DNA from: Stappia sp. BW2
Lineage (GTDB): Bacteria; Pseudomonadota; Alphaproteobacteria; Rhizobiales; Stappiaceae
Reading direction: 5' to 3'
DNA: 32,645 nt
Assembly (NCBI RefSeq): GCF_008107695.1
Contig: NZ_VIRG01000039.1
Location: 1-32,645 of the forward strand
Below, piece by piece: positions 25,819 to 32,645 of the stretch. A program made the position numbers and the translations under genes. Position 1 is the stretch's first letter; each line of letters starts with the position of its first letter. The notes beneath the pieces are model-generated. The model made no database searches, was not told where the DNA came from, and worked only from the letters and a program-made list of their open reading frames with translations.

Positions 25819-27729
25819 TCAGGCGTTCCTCGGTTCCACGAACATCCGGCCGCGCATTTCCATGTGCAGCGCATGGCAGAACCACTGGCAATAGTACCAG
25901 TGGACCCCTGGGCGTTCGGCAACAAAGGTGACTGATGCTGTTGCCTGCGGACCAACTTCCATGGCGATGCCATAGTTGGACAGGCAGAAGCCGTGGGTCA
26001 GGTCATCAATATCATCGATGTTGGTAACGTAGATGGTCACTTCGTCGCCCTGTTTCACCGTGAATTTTTCAAGGCTGAAAGTAGGCGCGACCGAGTGCAT
26101 GTAAACACGCACCTTGTTGCCGTCCCGAATGACGTCCTCAGCATATTCCAGCTCGACTCCGTCGGCGGCTGCCTGTTTCTTGGCATCGTCAAACCATGGA
26201 TGATTGCGATCCCAGACAGTCGCAGGGTTCACCTTCGATGCATGCACGATGATGCTGTCATGAGGTTCGGCGAAGGTGGGACCGTCGTGAACGACCTTCA
26301 TGTCGTCGGTGGAAATATCGATGAGCTGTTCGTTCTCCGGTTTCAACGGACCGACGTTCAGGAACCGGTCCTTGGAGAACTTGTTCATCGAGATCAGCCA
26401 TTTGCCGTCCGCTTCCGCGGTTTCACCCATGGAAGTGGAGTTGTGGCCCGGCTGATAATGCACATCGACCTTAGAGATGATCGGATCGACATCTTCACCA
26501 GCATAGGCCTGAATAGCCTTGTCGACATTCCATTTCACGATCTGGCTGTCGAGGAACAGGGTCGTGAACGCGTTACCCTTGCCGTCGAAGGCCGTATGGA
26601 GCGGGCCAAGACCAAGCTGTGGCTCGGCGACAACGGCAGAGCGCGGATCGGCGTTTTCGGAGAAGAGTGCGTCGATCTTGGTCACGTCGATCACCGTGCA
26701 GGTGGGAGACAGCTTGCCGTTGATGACGATGTGCTTCTTGTCCGGTGCCGCGTTGCAGCCGTGCGGGCTGTTGGGAACCGGGATGTACCGGGTGAACTGG
26801 GACTTGGCTTCCTTGCGGCCGTCGACGATGGGCACACCGTTGAGTTCCCGGTAGTTGCCCGCAGCGACGGCTTCCTCGATCGCCTTGATGTTGAAGACGA
26901 CGCAATGGTCCAGTTCGCTCTCGGTCATCTCGGCAAGGTTCATGCCCATTTCCGAGTTGTAGCTTGTCGAGAAGGCGTATTTACCCTGGTAGTCGGCGTC
27001 GCAGTTGTCGAGGTTACCCGACACGATCACCTGCCAGGCGACCTTCATCTCGTCGCCGTCGATGGCGGTGAACAGGCAGGAATACTGAGACGGATCGTCC
27101 AGAATCTTGCCGTCGTTGACCAGCGGAGCTTCATGCTCGCCGTTCGCGAAGATGTAACCCGTGCGCGGATACTTTTGCGGCCGCATGCCGTGGATGTCGT
27201 GCGCATTTGGGATTTCGATGATCTTGTCGCACTTCATCGTGGTGCAATCGATGCGGGCCACGCGCGTATTCGCCTTGTCGTTGGCGAAGATGTAGCGCCC
27301 GTCATAGGTGCCGTCGGTGAAGGACATGTGCGGATGGTGCAGATCGCCGTTGTCATAGGTGACCTTGCCCTGGGCTGCGAGATACGCCTTGGTTTCCGGC
27401 AACAGACCTTCCGTCAGGATCTTGAGGGATTCGTTGGTCTGACCCCAGCCGGTTGCCGAGCAGCGGTTGAAGACCGGAACGCGCATCAACTCGCGCATGG
27501 ACGGGAACCCGAGAATGCGCAATTCGCCGCTCTGGCCCGAAGACCAGAAACCGTAATATTCGTCGAGTTCACCCGGTGCGAGTTCGAACTTCTGGCCGTC
27601 TCCCTGCGCATATGCAAGGTCTGCACTGCTCAGGGCAACAGCGCCCATTCCGGCGACGATGGCGGTCTTGGCAGATCCGCCCAACAGATCCCGGCGGGAT
27701 ACACCGCGCTGTTCGTTATTGTCCTTCAT
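25819..27729 (-). CDS. nosZ: Nitrous oxide reductase NosZ (clade I)
   Basis: This is a 636-residue periplasmic enzyme reducing N2O to N2. A twin-arginine signal ([19 protein letters not shown], 11-29) marks the Tat-exported clade I type. The seven-bladed propeller carries CuZ ligands such as H131/H132 (DLHHPHMSF), and others in [15 protein letters not shown] and YQPGHN. The C-terminal cupredoxin domain has the CuA site, C614, C618, H622 and M625 ([12 protein letters not shown]), with a further histidine in DLTHGF. AAGGAG lies 8 nt upstream of the start. Confidence 0.97.
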   Translation of the reverse strand: MKDNNEQRGVSRRDLLGGSAKTAIVAGMGAVALSSADLAYAQGDGQKFELAPGELDEYYGFWSSGQSGELRILGFPSMRELMRVPVFNRCSATGWGQTNESLKILTEGLLPETKAYLAAQGKVTYDNGDLHHPHMSFTDGTYDGRYIFANDKANTRVARIDCTTMKCDKIIEIPNAHDIHGMRPQKYPRTGYIFANGEHEAPLVNDGKILDDPSQYSCLFTAIDGDEMKVAWQVIVSGNLDNCDADYQGKYAFSTSYNSEMGMNLAEMTESELDHCVVFNIKAIEEAVAAGNYRELNGVPIVDGRKEAKSQFTRYIPVPNSPHGCNAAPDKKHIVINGKLSPTCTVIDVTKIDALFSENADPRSAVVAEPQLGLGPLHTAFDGKGNAFTTLFLDSQIVKWNVDKAIQAYAGEDVDPIISKVDVHYQPGHNSTSMGETAEADGKWLISMNKFSKDRFLNVGPLKPENEQLIDISTDDMKVVHDGPTFAEPHDSIIVHASKVNPATVWDRNHPWFDDAKKQAAADGVELEYAEDVIRDGNKVRVYMHSVAPTFSLEKFTVKQGDEVTIYVTNIDDIDDLTHGFCLSNYGIAMEVGPQATASVTFVAERPGVHWYYCQWFCHALHMEMRGRMFVEPRNA

Positions 27730-27759
27730 GGCTGATCTCCTTGGGTTGCCTTTTGAAGG

Positions 27760-29970
27760 TTACGTGGCCGACACCGGCGTTTCCGCCTTGGCTTTCGTGT
27801 CCGGCTTGACGAGACCGGTCTGCACCTCGAACCGCCGTCTTTTCGCGAGCTTCTTGATGCAAACAGGACATTTCTGGTCGTGCTGATACAGAACCTGGCA
27901 GTGCAGGCAGTTCAGGCACTCGTTTGGATTGATGTTGCCTTCCGGATGGATGGCCTGGACCATGCATTCCTTGGCGCAACGGTTGCAGGGGTTGCCGCAT
28001 TCGCGATACCGCTTCAGCCAGTCGAACATCCGCAGACGTGCTGGGATTGCGAGTGCTGCGCCGAGCGGACACAGATACCGGCAGTAGAACCGCTCGATGA
28101 ACAGGCCGGCTGCCAGCAGGGCGACCACGAACAGGACGAAGGGCCAGGCGCGTTGGAACTTCAGGATGATGGCCGTCTTGAACGGTTCAACCTCGGCGTA
28201 ATGTTCGGCAATATCGAGGGAGTAGAGCGACAGTCCAAACAGACCCAGGAAGATGATGTATTTCACCGGCCACAGACGCTCATGCAGACCCCAGGGCACT
28301 TCGATCTGCGGGATACGGCACAGCTTGGCGATACGATTTGTCAGCTCCTGCAGGGCGCCGAAGGGGCACAGCCAGCCGCAATAGGCACCGCGTCCCCAGA
28401 ACAGCAGGGCGGCGGCCACAGAGAACCACAGCAGGAACACCAGCGGATCCATCAGGAAGGCATCCCAGCTGAAGTCGCTTGTCAGTGCCGAGAAGAAGGC
28501 CAGCACGTTGACTACCGACAGCTGTGCATTTTCCATCCAGCCGAGCCAGACCAGCGTGAAGGTGAGGAAGCCGATGCGGAACCAGAAGGTGAAACGCTCG
28601 TGGCGCGTTACCTGCATCTGGAAGAAAAACACCAGGGTCAACACGGCGATCGCGGCAGCCAGGATCAGGACGTCCGTTTTGCGGTCGTTCCAGATCCGTT
28701 TCCAAAGCTCCTGGACGCCTCTGTCCTTTGCAGAGACGGTATTTTCGGTTTGCTCTGAAGCTGCAGGTGCTGCGGCTGGTGTAACGGTCTTCAGATAACT
28801 GTCGGGCAGGCGGTAGCCGAGATCGAACGTCAGGAAGACTTTCTCGATCGGGCCGACGGGCCGCTGCACAAGCAGCTGCAACCGGAATTCCTTCGCAGGA
28901 TCGAAGCCGGAGTCGGCTGGAATGATAAAGAGGTCCATTTCCGAAAAGGCCGGGGCACCGTCAGCGGCGATGGTGCCGACACGATTGTGCTGGCGGTCAT
29001 GGAAACGCACCGAGACGTCGTCCTGGATGAGCTGGATGCGATCGAAGATCCCGCCCCGCACATAGCCAGAACCCTTGAAGGAATAGCGCCCGCGGCCGGT
29101 CACCAGAATGGCATGGTCGCCATCCTTCATCCGTGCCATCAGGTTGGCATATTCCGCTTCGCCCAACAGCGACAGACCGATCGAGGGTACATCTGCCAGG
29201 GCAAGATAGAGATCGATAAACGTATCGGTTTCAGGGCCCTTTTCGGGCCTGCCGATCGCGCGTTTGTCACCCTGTGCCACAAAGGATTCGTTGATCTGAG
29301 CAACATCAAGGGACAGGCGTCGTACCGAGCCGTCGCCAGTCAACGTCGTCCAGTCGCTGATATCTCTTTTGTCTGTATCGACTTCTTTCTTGGGTCCACT
29401 CTGCGCGACCTCGGAAGCAAGTCCACCCAGGCCAAGCGTCCGGGCAACCTTCAGGCCTGAGCGAATGATGGAATCGTCGATGACCATGATGGTCACAGTC
29501 GCGCCGGAAATGATGTCGAGATCATGCGCCGAACCGCCGCTGGCGGCTTCCGCCTTCAGATCAAGGCCTGCATAGCCTTCCGTCACTGCACGGATTTTCT
29601 TGTCGGGAATTCCGATCAGCACTATGGGTTCGGAGTGTTTGACCAGCCGGACACCCGTGATCACGGCATCCTTGTCGACCCCGACCAACGTGTGGATCGG
29701 CTTGCCGGAATAGCCCGTTGTGGAGACAAAGTCCGACGTGAGGTAAACCCAGCCAAGTGTGTCTTTGCCTTTTAGGGCAGGCACGACCGGAAAATCGTTC
29801 TTCAGCGGACCGAACGCCTCGGCCCCCGGCACGAGTTCGCCCGGCGCTACCTTGTCGAGGTAATGCTGGACCAGCGCATCATCTGCCTTGACCGGTGTGT
29901 TTCCCACCAGGCCCAGGGCAACCGCGATGCTCAGGAAGGCGAACAGAAAAATGTGACTGGGATGACCCAC
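27760..29970 (-). CDS. nosR: NosR, membrane flavo-iron-sulfur protein
   Basis: This is a 736-residue protein. An N-terminal signal/anchor (about 8-24) is followed by a periplasmic FMN-binding domain, with the covalent FMN threonine in SGATVT (about 157-162). Six membrane helices (about 430-650) include CGWLCPFGALQE and CRYLCPLGAALAIP. The C-terminus is ferredoxin-like with C658, C662, C665, C669 and C685, C688, C691, C701. NosR supports NosZ activity by feeding electrons and is needed for nosZ expression in some species. The start is GTG 29970, with GGAG 9 nt upstream and no ATG nearby. It is the first gene of the operon, with a Dnr box 69 bp upstream. Confidence 0.95.
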   Translation of the reverse strand: MGHPSHIFLFAFLSIAVALGLVGNTPVKADDALVQHYLDKVAPGELVPGAEAFGPLKNDFPVVPALKGKDTLGWVYLTSDFVSTTGYSGKPIHTLVGVDKDAVITGVRLVKHSEPIVLIGIPDKKIRAVTEGYAGLDLKAEAASGGSAHDLDIISGATVTIMVIDDSIIRSGLKVARTLGLGGLASEVAQSGPKKEVDTDKRDISDWTTLTGDGSVRRLSLDVAQINESFVAQGDKRAIGRPEKGPETDTFIDLYLALADVPSIGLSLLGEAEYANLMARMKDGDHAILVTGRGRYSFKGSGYVRGGIFDRIQLIQDDVSVRFHDRQHNRVGTIAADGAPAFSEMDLFIIPADSGFDPAKEFRLQLLVQRPVGPIEKVFLTFDLGYRLPDSYLKTVTPAAAPAASEQTENTVSAKDRGVQELWKRIWNDRKTDVLILAAAIAVLTLVFFFQMQVTRHERFTFWFRIGFLTFTLVWLGWMENAQLSVVNVLAFFSALTSDFSWDAFLMDPLVFLLWFSVAAALLFWGRGAYCGWLCPFGALQELTNRIAKLCRIPQIEVPWGLHERLWPVKYIIFLGLFGLSLYSLDIAEHYAEVEPFKTAIILKFQRAWPFVLFVVALLAAGLFIERFYCRYLCPLGAALAIPARLRMFDWLKRYRECGNPCNRCAKECMVQAIHPEGNINPNECLNCLHCQVLYQHDQKCPVCIKKLAKRRRFEVQTGLVKPDTKAKAETPVSAT

Positions 29971-30038
29971 GAGACGCGCTCCAAGAAGTCGTGTGTTTTT
30001 CTCAGGGCTAGTTGTCGGCCTTCGTGGCCTGGAACTTC

Positions 30039-30052
30039 TTGACGATAGTCAA
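30039..30052 (-). promoter_or_regulatory. Dnr/NnrR box of the nosR promoter
   Basis: TTGACGATAGTCAA is a perfect TTGAC-N4-GTCAA palindrome centred at 30045.5. A -41.5 placement gives a transcript start near 30004, 34 nt before the nosR start. Confidence 0.8.
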
Positions 30053-30081
30053 GCGTGTCGAAATTGATTTTTCGGGATATG

Positions 30082-30110
30082 AAAAAAGGCACTCACCCGT
30101 GGCTAGCGCC
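30082..30110 (-). terminator. Probable terminator after nnrS
   Basis: On the minus strand GGCGCT (30110-30105) can pair with AGTGCC (30093-30088), with one G-U pair and an 11-nt loop, followed by TTTTTT. It lies 14 bp beyond the nnrS stop and before the nosR promoter. Confidence 0.55.
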
Positions 30111-30123
30111 TTGATAAATATTG

Positions 30124-31344
30124 TTAATTTCGTGTTCGAGGTGTCGTCAGGATCGGAAAATAAACCTCGACATACAAACCGAAGGCCACTATCCACAGAC
30201 TGCCCGACAGCAGCATGGTTTCGAAATAGCCGAGGGCGGCGAGCCCGAAACTTCGCGCCAGCGCGGCGGCGATCAGAAGCACATAGGCGAGCACGATCGG
30301 CCGCGACACCTTCAACGGCAAACCCGCGTGACCGAGCGAGGCGCGCGTCATCATTGCAAGTGTCATGCTGCCGATTGCTCCGGCTGCAAGCAGATGTAGG
30401 GCGGCCGTTTCGGAGTATTCGCCTGTCAATAAAGTCACGCCGTAAACCAGGTACCCGGACCCAAGCAGCAGATAGGCGGCATGCAGGATCCAGAGGATCG
30501 GTTCCCTTCGCACCGCCCACCCTTGCCAACCGGCAAGACGTAAAAGCGTGACCAGCCCGGCCGTGAGACACAGCCCACCACGCAGCTCCTCAGGCACAAT
30601 CGGCAGGAATGCGAGAGCTGCCAGCAGCACAAGCAGTATACCTGCCCGGTCCAGCCAGACACGCGACACGGGCAGGGACCCTTGATAGCCCGCCCGAAGC
30701 AGGGCGTTGCGCGTGAACGCCGGCACGACCCGGCCGCCGATAATCGCGATCATGGCCGTACTGGTGAATATTCCTATCCGAACGCCGGCCTCGGCGGTGT
30801 CGACCGTCCAGCCGATCCACTCCAGATGCATCATCAGATTGCCGGTAAGGAGAGCCGTAAGCAGAGCCAGGAACACCATGTTACGGGCCTGGGATTTGCG
30901 AGCGAGGCGCCCGAGTACGGCAGTGGAGAGAACAGGGACAAAGGCAAGGTCCACCGCGGCAACGATCACCGGGTCGATGCTGTTGGAAAACCAGATGGCA
31001 AACCGTCCCGCAAGCCAGACCGCGCCACTGGCAATGACAAACAGTGAACCGGCTTCCTTCGTTCCTGTCCAGTTGGGCACTGCGGTCACGAAGAACCCCG
31101 CAATCACGGCAGCCGTGTAACCAAAAACCATTTCATGCGCGTGCCAAAGGTGCGGTGCCATGGACATGGGTGTGGAGACAAAGGTGCCTCCGGCAGCGTG
31201 CACACCGAGCCAGACGGTCCAGGCGAGCATGGCAAAAATCGAAAAAATGCCTGCGGACAGGAAAAAGAACCTGAACCCAGCGGTCAACACTGTCGGGATC
31301 CGGTTTGAACTGCCCAATGCCCCAAAACGATGAGTCGCCATCAT
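30124..31344 (-). CDS. nnrS: NnrS, multi-helix heme-copper membrane protein
   Basis: This is a 406-residue protein with twelve predicted membrane helices and the family's N-terminal histidine-rich signature PHLWHAHEMVFGYTAAVIAGF. Also visible are VPNWTGTK near residue 95, GGRVVPAFTRN in the middle and TRASLGHAG near the end. NnrS contains heme and copper and protects against NO; it is often under NnrR/Dnr control. ATG 31344 is preferred over the TTG 33 nt upstream because GAAAGG lies 8 nt before it. A perfect Dnr box is 109 bp upstream. Confidence 0.9.
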   Translation of the reverse strand: MMATHRFGALGSSNRIPTVLTAGFRFFFLSAGIFSIFAMLAWTVWLGVHAAGGTFVSTPMSMAPHLWHAHEMVFGYTAAVIAGFFVTAVPNWTGTKEAGSLFVIASGAVWLAGRFAIWFSNSIDPVIVAAVDLAFVPVLSTAVLGRLARKSQARNMVFLALLTALLTGNLMMHLEWIGWTVDTAEAGVRIGIFTSTAMIAIIGGRVVPAFTRNALLRAGYQGSLPVSRVWLDRAGILLVLLAALAFLPIVPEELRGGLCLTAGLVTLLRLAGWQGWAVRREPILWILHAAYLLLGSGYLVYGVTLLTGEYSETAALHLLAAGAIGSMTLAMMTRASLGHAGLPLKVSRPIVLAYVLLIAAALARSFGLAALGYFETMLLSGSLWIVAFGLYVEVYFPILTTPRTRN

Positions 31345-31452
31345 GAGCTTGCCTTTCAGGATGTTTCTGCCGGCCAACCGGCAAATGCAGCTGATGTTGA
31401 AACAGGCCTAAAGGCCCTTGGCTCATGATCCCAAGGCGGGTCTGCAAGTGTC

Positions 31453-31466
31453 TTGACCATCGTCAA
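31453..31466. promoter_or_regulatory. Dnr/NnrR box between nnrS and nnrU
   Basis: TTGACCATCGTCAA is a perfect TTGAC-N4-GTCAA palindrome centred at 31459.5. On the plus strand a -41.5 placement gives a transcript start near 31501, which rules out ATG 31496 and favours ATG 31556 for nnrU. On the minus strand it gives about 31418, 74 nt before nnrS. Confidence 0.75.
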
Positions 31467-31555
31467 GTCGGATTGGATTTATGATTTTAAGAGTCATGTA
31501 TATCGACGGAGCTGCCAAGTTCCGGAAACGTGTTCCTGAAGAGAGCGCCCCTACC

Positions 31556-32242
31556 ATGCCCAGCCACAACTGGCTCAATTTTATCGCGGCCTTCCTGGTC
31601 TTCTTCGCCTCCCACATGGTTCTGGTCAGACCGCCGCTTCGTCCCCCTCTGGTCGCCTTCCTTTCGCCACGCGGGTTTTCACTCTGCTATTCGCTACTTT
31701 CGCTGGCGATCCTGTGGTGGCTGATTGTGGCAGCCCGTGACGCGCCATACGTTGCGCTTTGGCCTTGGGAGACCTGGCAGACCTTTGTACCCGTACTGAT
31801 GATGCTGCCCGTCTGTCTGATCCTCGCCTTCGGGATTGGTATACCAAACCCGTTCTCCTTCGGCGGGCGGCACAACAACCGGTTCGATCCCGAGCGTCCA
31901 GGCATCGTTGGGCTGATGCGTCACCCGATCCTGGTGGCTGCGTTTCTGTGGTCAGCAGCGCATGTTGTTCCGAACGGAGATCTGGCACACGTCATCCTGT
32001 TCGGAACGTTTGCGGTTTTCTCTCTGGCGGGCATGAAACTGATCGATCGGCGCAAACAAAGGGAAATGGGCAATACCTGGAATCGCTTGGTTGCCGACAT
32101 GAAGCGTTCGTCCAGAGGGGCTCCGGTCAACTGGCAACCAATCCTGATCAGAGCAACGGCAGGGCTTGTGCTCTACATTGTCCTGACAGTTGCGCACCCC
32201 TTGTTTGCAGGTGTCGATCCCGTGGCAACGCTGATGCCGTAA
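31556..32242 (+). CDS. nnrU: NnrU family membrane protein
   Basis: This is a 228-residue protein with six or so hydrophobic helices. It has the NnrU-family features FVFFASHMVLVRPPLR-like start, FDPERPGIVGLMRHPILVAAFLWSAAHVVPNGDLAHV in the middle and GMKLIDRRKQREMG near 170. The histidine-rich segment resembles the isoprenylcysteine methyltransferase/NnrU fold. NnrU is required for NO and nitrite reductase expression or function in Rhodobacter; its biochemical role is unknown. I chose ATG 31556 from the promoter position, since the frame is open 25 codons further upstream. Confidence 0.88.
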   Translation: MPSHNWLNFIAAFLVFFASHMVLVRPPLRPPLVAFLSPRGFSLCYSLLSLAILWWLIVAARDAPYVALWPWETWQTFVPVLMMLPVCLILAFGIGIPNPFSFGGRHNNRFDPERPGIVGLMRHPILVAAFLWSAAHVVPNGDLAHVILFGTFAVFSLAGMKLIDRRKQREMGNTWNRLVADMKRSSRGAPVNWQPILIRATAGLVLYIVLTVAHPLFAGVDPVATLMP

Positions 32243-32253
32243 GGCAGCGGTCT

Positions 32254-32545
32254 TCAGGTCTTGCCGGAAATTCTGGCCAGTTCGGTCAGCCGCCGGGCAC
32301 ACCGATCCGCCATATCTGCCAGAAACTTGAGGCTTTCGGCATGATCGAGCATCTCCTGCGGTGTCAACGGCTTGCGGCTGAGGAGCGCCAGATCGCTCAG
32401 GAAGGATATACCGGAAGCCATCTGTGCATACTCGGTCTCGATATTGCCGGTCAGGTCCCTCTGCAGCTTGAGGGTTCTCCAGGTTTCTATGGCGACGATC
32501 GTCCGGTCCAGTTGTTCCTGTCCGTCGTCAGGTAAATTGAGACAT
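32254..32545 (-). pseudogene. Unrecognised small helical protein with a damaged 5' end
   Basis: The minus-strand frame 32544-32254 has clear coding character (…RTIVAIETWRTLKLQRDL…ALLSRKPLTPQEMLDHAES…, ending RISGKT-stop), 96 codons with no start codon. Its first in-frame ATG is at 32421. An ATG at 32545 reads MSQFT and stops at once in another frame. Removing one T at about 32530 would join MSQFT to DDGQEQLDR, giving a plausible full-length protein of about 96 residues. The insertion sequence begins 10 bp upstream of that ATG. I do not recognise a family; the protein is predicted to be all helical. It is either a real frameshifted gene, a gene cut by the insertion sequence, or a sequencing error. 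Confidence 0.55.
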
Positions 32546-32554
32546 CAAGCGGCC

Positions 32555-32579
32555 TGACTAAAGGAGGGTCTGGCACATC
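32555..32579 (-). repeat. IS3-family terminal inverted repeat (orfB side)
   Basis: Read on the plus strand this 25-nt stretch begins TGACTAAAGGAGG and ends TCTGGCACATC. It is the inverted counterpart of the repeat at 64-89, with a few mismatches and one base less. It should mark the left end of an insertion sequence that continues to the right of the window. Confidence 0.6.
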
Positions 32580-32589
32580 TGGGTTTCAG

Positions 32590-32645
32590 TTAAGCAGCGG
32601 ATTTGGCGTGCTGCAAGCGCCGCTGTTTCATGGTCCTCCTCTTGA
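32590..32645 (-). CDS. IS3-family transposase OrfB, C-terminal fragment (runs off window)
   Basis: On the minus strand the last codons before the stop read KRRTMKQRRLQHAKSAA, then TAA at 32592-32590. A basic end with RRLQH shortly before AA is typical of the integrase-like OrfB of one IS3 subgroup. The catalytic DDE region would lie outside the window. It matches the OrfA fragment at the left edge in strand and family. Confidence 0.55.
   Translation of the reverse strand, partial: KRRTMKQRRLQHAKSAA

Noticed and set aside
25993..27735. Plus-strand open frame of 580 codons opposite nosZ
   Set aside because: It is antisense to nosZ, which is unmistakable. The long frame follows from the GC-rich third positions of nosZ.
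32537..32548. TTGAGACATCAA near the right end as a Dnr/FNR site
   Set aside because: The half-sites are separated by 4 instead of 6 bases, so the spacing does not fit a Crp/Fnr dimer.

Overview
The window looks like a denitrification island from an alphaproteobacterium, probably a marine or Rhizobiales/Rhodobacterales-like lineage. The evidence is high GC, the gene order norCBQD-EF / nirS-E-C-F-DL-G-H-J-N / nosRZDFYLX, a Dnr/NnrR-type Crp-Fnr regulator, and nnrS/nnrU. No 16S or other phylogenetic marker is present, so the taxon is an inference.

Layout. (1) 1-89: 5' end of an IS3-family insertion sequence (orfA start, minus strand). (2) 90-3426: accessory segment with two PLP fold-type-II serine/threonine dehydratase-like genes around a YheO/DauR-like regulator, then an inverted-repeat region and the broken end of a 5-aminolevulinate synthase (hemA) fragment. 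(3) 3426-5231: the hemA remnant, divergent from dnr and a DUF4202 gene, with one Dnr box between them. (4) 5221-10694, minus strand: norCBQDEF, encoding cytochrome c-dependent NO reductase and its assembly factors. (5) 11066-21204, plus strand: nirS, a strong hairpin terminator, then the heme d1 genes nirE, nirC, nirF, nirDL (fusion), nirG, nirH, nirJ, nirN, a CbiX-like chelatase and two small membrane proteins of unknown role. (6) 21214-29970, minus strand: nosRZDFYLX, encoding clade I (Tat-exported) N2O reductase and its maturation genes. (7) 30124-32242: nnrS and nnrU, divergent around one Dnr box. (8) 32254-32545: an unrecognised minus-strand reading frame with a damaged 5' end, then 32555-32645, the 3' end of an IS3-family element in the same orientation as the left one.

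Together the genes reduce nitrite to NO (NirS), NO to N2O (NorCB) and N2O to N2 (NosZ), and supply the dedicated cofactor, metal-centre and electron-transfer machinery. Nitrate reductases, an obvious soluble electron donor other than NirC, and a precorrin-2 dehydrogenase are not here and must be encoded elsewhere. Palindromes of the form TTGAC-N4-GTCAA or a close variant (5-nt half-sites, one to two substitutions at most) precede hemA'/dnr, norC, nirS, nosR and nnrS/nnrU. Each sits about 19-110 bp from the start codon(s) it would serve. This fits the local Dnr protein, which keeps the FNR-type E-S-L-S-R recognition helix, controlling the whole island.

I found no wholly new system. The most noteworthy points are the IS3 ends at both window edges, the hemA ghost that kept its Dnr-type promoter, the uncharacterised genes embedded in the nir and dnr operons, and the res-like inverted repeats beside the hemA breakpoint.
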